Assembly (NCBI RefSeq): GCF_019145475.1
Contig: NZ_JAHTKI010000005.1
Location: 1-64,000 of the forward strand
Length of the DNA stretch: 64,000 bases
Source of the DNA: Pseudomonas botevensis
Lineage (GTDB): Bacteria; Pseudomonadota; Gammaproteobacteria; Pseudomonadales; Pseudomonadaceae
Direction: 5' to 3'
The position numbers and the translations under genes were made by a program. Below the pieces are notes generated by a model that was not told the DNA's origin, ran no database searches, and was given only the letters and a program-made list of their open reading frames with translations. Of the stretch, positions 56,329 to 64,000 are shown piece after piece; position 1 is the stretch's first letter, and every line of letters begins with the position of its first letter.

Positions 56329-56709
56329 TCAACCCGCCTTGCGCAGCGCCTCGATCAACGCTTGCTTGCGCATCGACGAGCGCCCCGGAATCTTCTTCGC
56401 CCGGGCCTCTTTCATCAGGCTGTCGACCGTCTGCGTATCCCTCGAGGCCTGGCTGTTACGCGGGTGTCCTTCACGGCTGGCAACCGCACGCCGCGCGGAC
56501 TCCTTGCGATCTTCGGACTTGGCGCTGGCCGGTTTCCGGCGTCCGGAGCCACCGGATTTTTCACCGCCCCCAGACTGTTTGTTCACCGTCGCCCAGGCGC
56601 GTGCCTCGGCCTCATCCTTCGACACGCCTTTTTGCTCATAGCTGTCTTCGATGTGTGCGGCCTTGCGCTTTTGTTCGGCGGTGTATTTGGCTTTGCTTCC
56701 ACGAGGCAT
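56329..56709 (-). CDS. Small basic protein with Rho N-terminal/SAP-like C-terminus
   Basis: A 126-residue, very basic and hydrophilic protein. The N-terminal half is Lys/Gly/Ser-rich (KQSGGGEKSGGSGRRKPAS), the last 40 residues (TVDSLMKEARAKKIPGRSS...KQALIEALRKAG) look like the Rho-N/SAP helix-extended-helix that binds nucleic acid. GGAGA precedes the ATG. Similar proteins in pseudomonads are sometimes labelled plasmid stabilisation; there is no evidence for that role here. Confidence 0.75.
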   Translation of the reverse strand: MPRGSKAKYTAEQKRKAAHIEDSYEQKGVSKDEAEARAWATVNKQSGGGEKSGGSGRRKPASAKSEDRKESARRAVASREGHPRNSQASRDTQTVDSLMKEARAKKIPGRSSMRKQALIEALRKAG

Positions 56710-56772
56710 GGGATTTCTCCTTTGCGTCAGGATGAATGAGCGGGAGCTGCCAGAGGCAACTCCCGCACGGAG

Positions 56773-57027
56773 TCAGCTCTCGAGCTTGCGGGCGGCTTCC
56801 ACGCCGGCGGCGCTGAGCTTGATCGGCAGGTTCAGCGAATGCTCGCCCGCTTCGTTGCAGGTCACATGGCCGTGGTGGATCAGTCCACGTTCCTGCAAGG
56901 CGGCGAGGGCGCTGGCGACGACCTTCTCGCCGCGATAATTGTCCAGCACCTCTTTGCCCAGCCCGCTCGGGTGGGCGTGGAGCAGGCGGGTGAGGACTTC
57001 TTTTTCCAGGTTTTTATCGACGCTCAT
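56773..57027 (-). CDS. Small winged-helix-like protein of unknown function
   Basis: An 84-residue protein with the layout of a single winged helix (VLTRLLHAHPSGLGKEVLDN, then ALAALQERGLIHHG). GAGG precedes the ATG. No named family recognised. It lies between two other small accessory genes on the same strand. Confidence 0.7.
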   Translation of the reverse strand: MSVDKNLEKEVLTRLLHAHPSGLGKEVLDNYRGEKVVASALAALQERGLIHHGHVTCNEAGEHSLNLPIKLSAAGVEAARKLES

Positions 57028-57070
57028 GTTTACCTCTTCATGGATGTGGATAAGGGTTGCTGCGGGCCAG

Positions 57071-57412
57071 CTACTGGCCGGAGCCTTCGGAGCCTGAGCC
57101 TCCGGTGGTGGTTTTCGAGCCGACGCCAGGGCCGGCGTTGTCCGGTGTGGCGGGGGAGTCGGGCGTGTTCATGCCGCCCTGACGGCCCGGATCGCTGCCC
57201 TGGGTGCGCGGGTCGGTGCCGGTGGCGGGCGGCTGGTTGATCACAGGCACGCCCGAGCCGTCGGTATTCATGCCGGGGGCGCTGTTGATGGCAGGGGCTC
57301 GGGGCGGTGTGACCGGATCGGTCGGCCCGGTGCCGCTGGCGGTGGTGGCGGCGAAAACCGCCGGGCAAAGCAGTGTGGCGAAGATGAGGGCAGTCAACCT
57401 TGACGAAATCAT
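57071..57412 (-). CDS. Secreted Gly/Pro/Thr-rich low-complexity protein
   Basis: A 113-residue protein with a clear signal peptide (to AVFAA, about residue 22) and a mature part made almost only of Pro, Gly, Thr, Asn and Ser, so exported and disordered. GGAGAG precedes the ATG. Function unknown. Confidence 0.72.
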   Translation of the reverse strand: MISSRLTALIFATLLCPAVFAATTASGTGPTDPVTPPRAPAINSAPGMNTDGSGVPVINQPPATGTDPRTQGSDPGRQGGMNTPDSPATPDNAGPGVGSKTTTGGSGSEGSGQ

Positions 57413-57493
57413 GGGGCTCTCCAGTGATTGGATTCCTTACATGATCTTGGTCTGCCCTCGCGCGGTGTTGGTGCCTGATGAACGACGAACGGT

Positions 57494-58690
57494 CTAGGTC
57501 GCCGGGGCGGTTCTGATGCTGATTCGACGCCAGAACAAGCGGCCAAGCGTGATCAGCCAGTTCACCAGCGCGATCGCCAGCACGGTCGACAGCAGCGTCG
57601 CCATGCCATGTTCAACGATGATTTTCCCGGCCAGCAGAGGAAAGCCGAAAACGCCGATAAAGTACGCCAGGCTGAACAGCAGCAACGCCTGGGAAGTGCT
57701 GCCGGCCGGGGCTTCGTTGGCGGCCAGGCCGTTGATCACCGAGTAGGTCAAGCCATAACCGACACCGAGCATCACCGCCGCCAGCACATAGCTCGGACCG
57801 CTGTCGACGCCGAAGGCGAACAGCACAATCGAGCCGAGCATCAGCCCCGACAGCAGGCACGATGCACGCAACGGATCGCGCTTGACCACGAAGCCGGCGA
57901 TCAGCATGCGACTGCTGATGGCCGCGCCCATGAAACCGAGGAAGAACAGCGAATAGTCCAGTGAGCGCGCTGCGGCATAACTGGTCTGGAAGCTCGACAG
58001 TCCGCCGAACACGCAACCGCCGAGGCCGACCATGATGATCGGGAACAGCGCCCGGGAGCCCAGCACCTGGGTCGTCGCTCGCCAGGTGATGCGTGCTGCT
58101 GAAGTCGCCTGGGTGCTTTTCAGTCGTGCGCCAAGACGCCAGAACAGCCACACGCCGATCAGACTCGCCGCCGCTGCCAGGTAAAACGCCGAGGTCACAG
58201 GCAAGCTGAACGCGCTGGCTGCACGGCCGAGCAACGGGCCGCTGCCGATCCCGGTCATCATGCTGCCGGACAGCAGGGCGAAGTATCTGGCCCGTTGCGC
58301 CGGGCTCACCAGGCTGGCGACGATGATCGGCCCCAGCGTGTAGAAAACGCCCCAGCCGAGGCCCAGCAGCAAGCCGAAAAACAACAGCAGATGACCGAAC
58401 CCCGGCGTCAGCGCAAACCCCAGGCTCGCCGCCACCAGCAACAGACCGAACAGCGCAATCGAACGCGCTGCGCCGAGCAGATCGGACAGATGCCCCGACA
58501 CCAGCACCGCCACAAACGTACTGAGCATCGCTGCGCTGATCACGCTGCCGGCATCGTGCTCGTTACCGCCGCGCGAACCGATCAATAACGACAGCAGAAA
58601 CGTCGCGCCATAGGACAGCGACAGCAGATAACTGGCGAGGCAAAACAGGCCGAACAGTTTGCCCGAGACCTGGGGTGTTGCTTGCGGCAT
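57494..58690 (-). CDS. MFS transporter
   Basis: A 398-residue inner-membrane transporter with twelve helices. SGHLSDLLGAARSIALFGLLL is the loop 2-3 major-facilitator motif (GxLaDrxGrr/k type). No neighbour indicates the substrate; drug or small-metabolite export is possible. Confidence 0.88.
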   Translation of the reverse strand: MPQATPQVSGKLFGLFCLASYLLSLSYGATFLLSLLIGSRGGNEHDAGSVISAAMLSTFVAVLVSGHLSDLLGAARSIALFGLLLVAASLGFALTPGFGHLLLFFGLLLGLGWGVFYTLGPIIVASLVSPAQRARYFALLSGSMMTGIGSGPLLGRAASAFSLPVTSAFYLAAAASLIGVWLFWRLGARLKSTQATSAARITWRATTQVLGSRALFPIIMVGLGGCVFGGLSSFQTSYAAARSLDYSLFFLGFMGAAISSRMLIAGFVVKRDPLRASCLLSGLMLGSIVLFAFGVDSGPSYVLAAVMLGVGYGLTYSVINGLAANEAPAGSTSQALLLFSLAYFIGVFGFPLLAGKIIVEHGMATLLSTVLAIALVNWLITLGRLFWRRISIRTAPAT

Positions 58691-58800
58691 GACGCGGTTC
58701 CTTGAGCGGAAGAATTCAACGTCATCTATCTAACACGGCCGGCGCGGGGCTTAGGTCTGAGCTTGCTGATCTCAGGATCGTCGCCGGCCGGAGTAATGCC

Positions 58801-59454
58801 TCACATGATGCCGATTTCTTCCTTGAACTGCTCCATGAAACCCTTCAGCCGTTGATGACGGATATTGGCCAGACGCTGACCGGCAGCGGTCTGGAAACCA
58901 TCAGCGAGGTGCAGCAGTTTTGTCTGGAAATGATCGAGGCAGAAGTGCGTGTCGTCGTAGTCCCTTGCTTTGGCTTCCGGATCTTGCGCGTCGTACAGCG
59001 CGCTGCCCATGCGCCCGGCGACGTAGAAAGTGCGGGCCACCCCAAGCATGCCCAGGGAGTCGAGGCGATCGGCGTCCTGCAGCAGCTTCGCTTCGTGGGT
59101 GCGCGGGGTGATGCTGGCGGAAAAACTGTGGGCTTCGATGGCGTGGCTCACGGCGCTGATTTTTGCCGCCGACCAGTCCAGGTCTGCCAGCACCTGCGAG
59201 GCTTTTTCCGCTGCCAGCCGCGAGGCCTGCGAACGCAGTGGCGAGTTCTTCTCCACCGCCACACAATCGTGCAACAACACCGCCGCCAGCAATACTTGCA
59301 GATCGCCACCTTCTTCGGCCTGCAAGGTGCGCGCGTTGTGCCAGACCCGTTGCAGATGCGACAGATCGTGAGCGCCGTCTCCTGCGGGCTCCAGCGCATG
59401 GGGCAACAGGTCGGCGGCGAGCGTTTCCATAGGCGCAAAGGCATTGATGGTCAT
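58801..59454 (-). CDS. HD-domain phosphohydrolase, YedJ-like
   Basis: A 217-residue HD-superfamily hydrolase. Metal ligands: His in GAHDLSHLQRVW, HD in LLHDCVAVEK, and Asp in KLLQDADRLDSLG. The family acts on nucleotides or other phosphate esters. ATG at 59454 with GAGGA upstream, rather than the TTG at 59466. Confidence 0.9.
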   Translation of the reverse strand: MTINAFAPMETLAADLLPHALEPAGDGAHDLSHLQRVWHNARTLQAEEGGDLQVLLAAVLLHDCVAVEKNSPLRSQASRLAAEKASQVLADLDWSAAKISAVSHAIEAHSFSASITPRTHEAKLLQDADRLDSLGMLGVARTFYVAGRMGSALYDAQDPEAKARDYDDTHFCLDHFQTKLLHLADGFQTAAGQRLANIRHQRLKGFMEQFKEEIGIM

Positions 59455-59653
59455 GCAGATCCTCAAATCAAACGAAATCCCTGTGGGTGCGAGCCTGTTT
59501 GCGAAAGCGCCGGCACAGCCAACTTCTCCACTGACTGACCACCCCTGTCGCGAGCAGTCTCACTCTTACAATAGTTGCATCCGCACCGGCAGTTTTGCCG
59601 TACACCCCGCGCCGCTTTAGTATGGCGGTTTCCTTTTCCGACAAGGCCCGTCC

Positions 59654-60136
59654 ATGACGATTGAAATCCGCCCGGCGACCCCCAGCGATGCCCCGCAAAT
59701 CCTCGCCTTCATCACCGAACTCGCGGATTTCGAGAAGGCCCGGCACGAAGTCATCGCCAGCGTCGCCGACATCGAACGCAGCCTGTTCAGCGAAGGCGCC
59801 ACCGCCCACGGCCTGATCTGCCTGCGCGACGGTTTGCCGATCGGCTTCGCGGTGTTCTTCTTCAGTTATTCGACCTGGCTGGGCAGCAACTGCCTGTACC
59901 TCGAAGACCTCTACATCACCCCTGAACAACGCGGCGGCGGTGCCGGCAAAACCCTGCTGCGCCACCTCGCCAAGATCGCCTGCGCCAACGATTGCGGCCG
60001 CTTCGAATGGAGCGTGCTGGACTGGAACACCCCGGCCATCGAATTCTACAAATCCCTCGGCGCCCAGCCACAAGAGGAATGGGTGCGCTATCGCATGGAT
60101 GGCAAGGTGTTGCGGGAGTTTGCCGACGGGCGTTAA
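59654..60136 (+). CDS. GNAT acetyltransferase, diamine N-acetyltransferase-like
   Basis: A 160-residue acetyltransferase. Acetyl-CoA site RGGGAGKTLLRHL (the Q/RxxGxG/A motif), LEDLYITPEQRGGG strand, and the C-terminal WNTPAIEFYKSLGA. The LEDLYITPE and WSVLDWN patterns resemble the spermidine/thialysine acetyltransferase group, so a polyamine-like amine may be the substrate. Confidence 0.88.
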   Translation: MTIEIRPATPSDAPQILAFITELADFEKARHEVIASVADIERSLFSEGATAHGLICLRDGLPIGFAVFFFSYSTWLGSNCLYLEDLYITPEQRGGGAGKTLLRHLAKIACANDCGRFEWSVLDWNTPAIEFYKSLGAQPQEEWVRYRMDGKVLREFADGR

Positions 60137-60264
60137 GGGGTAGTGGCAATCTGATACGTAAACGATTGTCGACAGGGCTCTAGTCCGGCATTCTACGCGC
60201 CATTTTTGCACGCTCATGGACGACATCTGCAATGCCTTCGGCACTCTTTCTCCGCGCCCGTGGA
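60137..60264. other. Left part of an AT-shifted islet, no gene assigned
   Basis: A minus-strand frame (60506-60180) reads a Lys/Arg-rich C-terminus here, but it runs through the plus-strand remnant that has a clear relative nearby. I cannot support a gene. Confidence 0.4.
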
Positions 60265-60428
60265 GCCTTCGCTGCGTCAATGAGTTCTCGGACGAGCCTG
60301 TTGCCAATCATCCTTACACTATCAAGCGTGGGAATGGCAGTGAAGAACACGGCGTAACTGATGCGGCCGGATTTACCCATGCGGTCAGCTCCCATCTTGC
60401 TGAAACCATCCAACTGTTTGTGGAGTGA
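60265..60428 (+). pseudogene. Remnant of an effector-type beta-domain
   Basis: The plus-strand frame ending at 60428 reads HPYTIKRGNGSEEHGVTDA and ends TIQLFVE. This matches the C-terminal domain of the lipoprotein at 61168-62049 (RYMIKRPDGREEEGLSDA, ending FKLFLFDE). The domain is found in many type VI secretion-linked proteins. Upstream coding sequence is missing, so the gene is truncated at its 5' end. Confidence 0.6.
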
Positions 60429-60612
60429 CTCTAGCGGGAACGCCGGAATCGGTGAGCAATGGCGTGTGGAAAGCGGGCCGAACGTAAACAGTATCATGGA
60501 CGTCAATCACGAATCGGCGGGTATCATGTATACCACGGCTCTGGCGGATGGAGAGTCAGCTTTGAATTACATGACCAACTCGGTCAATAAACATTTCAGG
60601 GGCGAAATGTGA
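60429..60612 (+). pseudogene. 3' remnant of a probable effector gene
   Basis: A different frame from the preceding remnant stays open to a TGA at 60610-60612 and reads NSIMDVNHESAGIMYTTALA, ending NKHFRGEM. Its stop overlaps the ATG of the following lipoprotein (TGATG), the kind of coupling seen for effector/immunity pairs. The beginning is absent. Confidence 0.45.
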
Positions 60613-61109
60613 TGATAATAAGGAACATTTTTATACTGTTCATGTGCGTGGTGGCAGGCTGTACTTTTAAACAAGCCAAGCCTCCTGCAAATCTTCAATT
60701 CTCTAAAATTGAACGTGTTGGTAATACGCCACTGTACGATCTACACTTTTCTTCCGATATTGATATTTTGGGGCCGTATAAATCGTTGATCGGCGTTGGA
60801 TTACTTTGCGCTTTAGAAAACGATGATGACTTTAGTGAAGGTCATCAGATGAAACGCTTCATGCGCGGTGGGGTTTCAGATGATTCATCAGGATCCCATT
60901 TGGATTTTGTTTCGCAAGTGGTTTTCAGTGAGTCGGTTGCCAATGGAAATAGCGAAAGAAATCTGACGCCTGCAGAAATAAAGAAATTATTGGGTAATAA
61001 AAAACAGGTGACTTGTAAGTTTTTTGCCAGTGCGACAATGATAGATACTTATTTTTCAAATGTTATGTACGTTCCGGTTGAAAGTATTATTCATGCTTTG
61101 GGTCAGTAG
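60612..61109 (+). CDS. Lipoprotein A of the islet, immunity-like
   Basis: A 165-residue lipoprotein: signal peptide with lipobox VAGC (Cys about residue 17), soluble periplasmic part of about 148 residues. It is a relative of the next gene: LQFSKIERV...YDLHFSSDIDILGPYKS against IEFASIEYD...YNLRFRSDRDLVNLYRS, and VTCKFFASATMIDTYFSNVMYVP against IPCQATITATFYKAYYSKVMYIP. Strongly AT-rich compared with its surroundings, so probably acquired. Overlaps the upstream remnant's stop. Function unknown; immunity is inferred. Confidence 0.72.
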   Translation: MIIRNIFILFMCVVAGCTFKQAKPPANLQFSKIERVGNTPLYDLHFSSDIDILGPYKSLIGVGLLCALENDDDFSEGHQMKRFMRGGVSDDSSGSHLDFVSQVVFSESVANGNSERNLTPAEIKKLLGNKKQVTCKFFASATMIDTYFSNVMYVPVESIIHALGQ

Positions 61110-61167
61110 CGGAATCTGTGAGGCGAACAATTTATAATTGTTGTGTGTCTGATTTTTTGGGGTGGTG

Positions 61168-62049
61168 ATGTATAGATTGGTTTTAGCTGTATTGTTTTTG
61201 CTCTGTTCTTCATGTATGCAATTGCATGTTCCGGCGCCACGAATTGAGTTCGCATCTATTGAGTATGATGCCGGAGATTATAATCTTCGCTTCAGGTCTG
61301 ATAGAGATTTGGTGAATTTATACAGGTCGCATGGTATTAACGAACAAGTCGGAACATGGTTGAAATGTTCGCTGGATGGCGACGTTGATTTTTCCATTCT
61401 TCATAAGATTCGACTTTACGGTGGCGGTGTTGTCCGTGATGTGCGAGTTGTTGAGGGGGATCGACGTTATGAGTTTAATGTGTGGTTCAGATTTGAAGAG
61501 GATGTTGATCAGGGCGGCAGTTCCAGAATAATCAGAAAAGAGGAGTTGTTATCGTTGCTGGGCAGGCAAGACTATATTCCCTGTCAAGCGACGATAACGG
61601 CTACTTTCTATAAGGCCTATTATTCAAAGGTTATGTATATACCCACGTCTCGGATCATTGCTGAGGTTCAAAAAGTAATCACAGCGCCGGAGTATGTAAT
61701 CTTGCCGCCGGAGCTTCGGCCGCTATCGTGGCTTCAATTCGAGCAGATTTGCATCATCGAGAGACGCTACTACGCAGGGGACACCATCGTTCATGGAGGT
61801 GTGTGTAGTGGACTGCCTTACAGTGGATTATTGAGTTCGTTCGCACCACTGAATGGCAAATTTCGAATTGTCGATGCCCACACGCGAAAGCCCCAGCCGA
61901 ACGTGCGGTACATGATCAAGCGACCGGATGGAAGAGAAGAGGAAGGGCTGAGTGATGCGCAGGGCGATACGCATGTCTTTGGTTCGAATTACCCTGAGAG
62001 TTTCAAGCTTTTCCTGTTTGACGAAGGGCTGGAAGCCATGATGATGTGA
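61168..62049 (+). CDS. Lipoprotein B of the islet with C-terminal beta-domain
   Basis: A 293-residue lipoprotein: lipobox CSSC (Cys about residue 16), an N-terminal domain of about 160 residues related to lipoprotein A, a linker, and a C-terminal domain (FRIVDAHTRKPQPNVRYMIK ...) of the type fused to type VI secretion effectors. The last part is less AT-rich than the first, so the gene may be a fusion of a lipoprotein with a leftover effector domain. GGGGTGG precedes the ATG at 61168. Function unknown. Confidence 0.72.
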   Translation: MYRLVLAVLFLLCSSCMQLHVPAPRIEFASIEYDAGDYNLRFRSDRDLVNLYRSHGINEQVGTWLKCSLDGDVDFSILHKIRLYGGGVVRDVRVVEGDRRYEFNVWFRFEEDVDQGGSSRIIRKEELLSLLGRQDYIPCQATITATFYKAYYSKVMYIPTSRIIAEVQKVITAPEYVILPPELRPLSWLQFEQICIIERRYYAGDTIVHGGVCSGLPYSGLLSSFAPLNGKFRIVDAHTRKPQPNVRYMIKRPDGREEEGLSDAQGDTHVFGSNYPESFKLFLFDEGLEAMMM

Positions 62050-62058
62050 ATTTTACAA

Positions 62059-62075
62059 ATCCCAAAATATGGGAT
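62059..62075. promoter_or_regulatory. Palindromic operator ATCCCAAAATATGGGAT, copy 2
   Basis: Identical to 46817-46833 and placed the same 13 bp before the -35 box. Confidence 0.8.
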
Positions 62076-62088
62076 GCAAAATTACATA

Positions 62089-62118
62089 TTGAGATTTCTG
62101 GCTTGAGAGGTCTATAGT
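62089..62118 (+). promoter_or_regulatory. Promoter of dgoK
   Basis: TTGAGA (62089-62094), 18-bp spacer, TATAGT (62113-62118), as in the copy at 46847-46876. Confidence 0.7.
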
Positions 62119-62156
62119 CCAGCTCACTCACTGCCAAAAACAAAACAGGTGAAGCG

Positions 62157-63146
62157 ATGCTGGCGCAATTGATCGCGCTCGATTGGGGGACGACCTCATT
62201 ACGTGCTTATAAACTCGCGGCGGGTGGCCAGGTGCTGGAGCAGCGTTCGCTGTCGTCCGGGATCATGCAGTTGCCGAAGACGCCGCGCATCCTCCACGGT
62301 CGCGAATGCGCCGATGGTTTTGAACTGGCCTTCGACGAGGCCTGTGGTGACTGGCTTGATGCGCAGCCGCAGTTGCCGGTGATCGCTTGCGGCATGGTCG
62401 GCAGCGCCCAGGGTTGGCGCGAAGCGGCCTACCGCGACACGCCGGCCAACGTCGCCGATCTCGGAAATTCCCTGCAAACCGTACGCAGCCTTCGCGGCAC
62501 GCTGGTGCATATCGTGCCGGGGGTGATCCAGCGTTCGCGTCTGCCGAATGTCATGCGTGGCGAAGAAACCCAGGTGCTCGGCGTCTTGCAGAATCTTGCG
62601 CTGGAGGCGAGTGACGATCTGTTGATCGGCCTGCCGGGCAGTCATTCGAAATGGGTGGAAGTGGTCGATGGCTGCATCACCCATTTCGACACGTTCATGA
62701 CCGGCGAGGTGTTCGCCGTGCTCAGCGAGCACAGCATTCTCGGCCGTACCCAACAGCACGGCGCGACTTTCGACGGCCAGGCGTTTGATCGTGGCGTGCA
62801 GGTAGCGTTGTCGGCGGACGGCGAGATCGGTGTGTTGTCGACCCTGTTCAGCGCCCGCAGCCTGGGCCTGACAGGCGAACTCAGTGCCACCGCACAGGCC
62901 GATTATCTTTCCGGTCTGTTGATTGGCCATGAACTGGCGGCGCTTGCCCAGGTTCAGCGGCGTCGACGCAACAGCGTCCATCTTCCTTCGATCATTCTTA
63001 TCGGCAACAGCCAATTGTGTGCCCGTTACAGCCGTGCGCTCGACGCCTGCGGTTTCGCCCGGGTGACCCTGGCGGAGCAGGCCACCGAGCGTGGCCTGTG
63101 GCAACTGGCGCTGGCCGCCGGACTGATCGATTCCTCATCCCGTTAA
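62157..63146 (+). CDS. dgoK: 2-dehydro-3-deoxygalactonokinase DgoK
   Basis: A 329-residue sugar-acid kinase that phosphorylates 2-dehydro-3-deoxygalactonate in the DeLey-Doudoroff galactose pathway. The ASKHA-type N-terminus LIALDWGTTSLRAYKL is typical; LIGLPGSHSKWVEV and IGNSQLCARYSRAL are further DgoK patterns. AGGTGAAG precedes the ATG. Followed 19 bp later by dgoA. Confidence 0.95.
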   Translation: MLAQLIALDWGTTSLRAYKLAAGGQVLEQRSLSSGIMQLPKTPRILHGRECADGFELAFDEACGDWLDAQPQLPVIACGMVGSAQGWREAAYRDTPANVADLGNSLQTVRSLRGTLVHIVPGVIQRSRLPNVMRGEETQVLGVLQNLALEASDDLLIGLPGSHSKWVEVVDGCITHFDTFMTGEVFAVLSEHSILGRTQQHGATFDGQAFDRGVQVALSADGEIGVLSTLFSARSLGLTGELSATAQADYLSGLLIGHELAALAQVQRRRRNSVHLPSIILIGNSQLCARYSRALDACGFARVTLAEQATERGLWQLALAAGLIDSSSR

Positions 63147-63165
63147 CCCTGACTGGAGGCCTGAC

Positions 63166-63786
63166 ATGCTCAAGCAAGCATTGGCGCAAAACGGTCTGAT
63201 CGCGATTCTGCGCGGCCTGCATCCGCAGGAAGCCGCGGCTGTCGGAGAAGTCCTGTATGCAGCCGGATTTCGCGTCATCGAAGTACCGCTAAATTCCCCT
63301 TCGCCGTACGAAAGTATCCGCATCCTGCGCGAGGCCTTGCCCGCCGATTGCCTGATCGGTGCCGGCACGGTGCTGACCCCGGAACAGGTGGAACTGGTGA
63401 AAGAGGCCGGGGGGCAAGTGATCGTCATGCCCCACAGCGATGCCAAGGTGTTGCGGGCGGCGAAAGCGGCGGGGCTGTACCTGTCGCCGGGTGTCGCGAC
63501 GCCGACCGAAGCCTTCGCCGCGCTGGAGGAGGGCGCGGACATTCTCAAGCTGTTCCCGGCCGAGCAGATGGGGCCGGCGGTGGTGAAGGCGTGGCTGGCG
63601 GTGTTGCCGGTCGGAACGGTGCTGGCGCCGGTCGGCGGGATCACGCCGGACAACATGCAGGTCTTCATCGACGCGGGCGTCAAAGGCTTCGGCCTCGGCT
63701 CCGGGCTGTTCAAACCGGGTATGACGACTGAGCAAGTGGCGGCCAATGCCAAGGCCTATGTCGCGGCCTGGAAAGCCCTTCGCTAA
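63166..63786 (+). CDS. dgoA: 2-dehydro-3-deoxy-6-phosphogalactonate aldolase DgoA
   Basis: A 206-residue class I aldolase (KDPGal to pyruvate and glyceraldehyde 3-phosphate). NGLIAILRGLHPQEA start; the general acid/base Glu in FRVIEVPLNSP; Schiff-base Lys in ILKLFPAEQMGP near residue 126. GGAGG precedes the ATG. Confidence 0.95.
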   Translation: MLKQALAQNGLIAILRGLHPQEAAAVGEVLYAAGFRVIEVPLNSPSPYESIRILREALPADCLIGAGTVLTPEQVELVKEAGGQVIVMPHSDAKVLRAAKAAGLYLSPGVATPTEAFAALEEGADILKLFPAEQMGPAVVKAWLAVLPVGTVLAPVGGITPDNMQVFIDAGVKGFGLGSGLFKPGMTTEQVAANAKAYVAAWKALR

Positions 63787-63847
63787 GACTTTCTGGCGCT
63801 GAGTGCGCTGCATCTATAAAAGCTGCATTTACAAAAAGAGAGCAGAG

Positions 63848-64000
63848 ATGAAAATCACCAAACTCACGACCTTCATCGTTCCGCCGCGCTGGTGCTTCCT
63901 CAAGGTCGAAACCGACGAGGGCGTGACCGGTTGGGGCGAACCCGTGGTCGAAGGTCGCGCGCACACCGTCGCGGCTGCCGTTGAGGAATTGTCCGACTAC
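63848..64000 (+). CDS. dgoD: D-galactonate dehydratase DgoD, 5' part
   Basis: The first 51 codons before the window ends. [20 protein letters not shown] and [16 protein letters not shown] match the start of DgoD, an enolase-superfamily enzyme that turns D-galactonate into 2-dehydro-3-deoxygalactonate. It completes the dgoK-dgoA-dgoD order. CAGAG lies just before the ATG. Confidence 0.93.
   Translation, partial: MKITKLTTFIVPPRWCFLKVETDEGVTGWGEPVVEGRAHTVAAAVEELSDY

Noticed and set aside
60180..60506. A 108-codon minus-strand frame in the islet
   Set aside because: The plus strand of the same stretch encodes a domain with a clear relative 1.5 kb away; the minus frame has no recognisable domain.

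Overview
The window is chromosomal DNA of a Pseudomonas of the fluorescens type. Reasons: the gene order comEC - tolQ/exbD-like - lpxK - kdsB - murB - rne / rluC - sppA - maf - yceD - rpmF - plsX - fabD - fabG - acpP - fabF - pabC - mltG - tmk - holB - pilZ - tatD is the Pseudomonas arrangement; REP-type palindromes of the 'gcgggcaagcccgctcccac' kind are scattered between genes; the DNA is GC-rich; and the RpoS-dependent small RNA RgsA can be recognised next to tatD.

Layout. 0-2.1 kb: repeat-rich spacer, one membrane-anchored protein of unknown function, and a duplicated tRNA-Glu/tRNA-Gly pair behind a strong sigma-70 promoter. 2.1-5.4 kb: a compact cassette with a LysE/RhtB exporter, an Fe(II)/2-oxoglutarate enzyme resembling the free-amino-acid halogenase/hydroxylase (BesD) group but carrying the hydroxylase-type H-X-D triad, a stand-alone AlaX tRNA-editing protein and a divergent LysR regulator. 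I regard this as the best candidate for an undescribed system: make, export and edit out a non-standard amino acid. 5.4-12.4 kb: PA2817-type protein, FadE acyl-CoA dehydrogenase, transglutaminase-like protein, GST, YadGH-type ABC exporter, DUF2062 protein. 12.5-19.4 kb: comEC, exbB/exbD-like pair, then the overlapping lpxK-ycaR-kdsB-ptp-murB envelope genes. 19.5-24.1 kb: a periplasmic molybdenum hydroxylase (two subunits) with its XdhC and MocA maturation factors. 24.1-43.7 kb: RNase E with a long 5' leader, divergent rluC, the fatty-acid/L32 cluster, mltG-tmk-holB-pilZ-tatD, RgsA, a TetR regulator and moaA.

45.1-51.6 kb and 62.0-64.0 kb: two parts of an aldose-oxidation locus. The first has a FadR-type regulator, SMP-30 lactonase, sugar dehydrogenase and the AraFGH-type importer; the second has dgoK, dgoA and the start of dgoD. 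The parts share an almost identical promoter/leader with the palindrome ATCCCAAAATATGGGAT. In the first copy that leader reads into a 50-codon ORF, a strong intrinsic terminator and a long-range RNA stem just before the dehydrogenase, which looks like an attenuator or a small RNA.

51.6-62.0 kb separates these two parts: a 194-bp nested inverted-repeat element, a GntR / ADP-ribosylglycohydrolase / NCS1 permease / PfkB kinase set that parallels E. coli yegTUVW, several small or accessory proteins, and an AT-rich islet (60.1-62.05 kb) with the 3' remnant of a probable secreted effector gene followed by two related lipoproteins.

Two regulatory circuits can be read directly: RgsA contains an 11+6-nt complement of the acpP Shine-Dalgarno region, and the FadR-type operator at its own promoter recurs inverted before the AraF-type gene.
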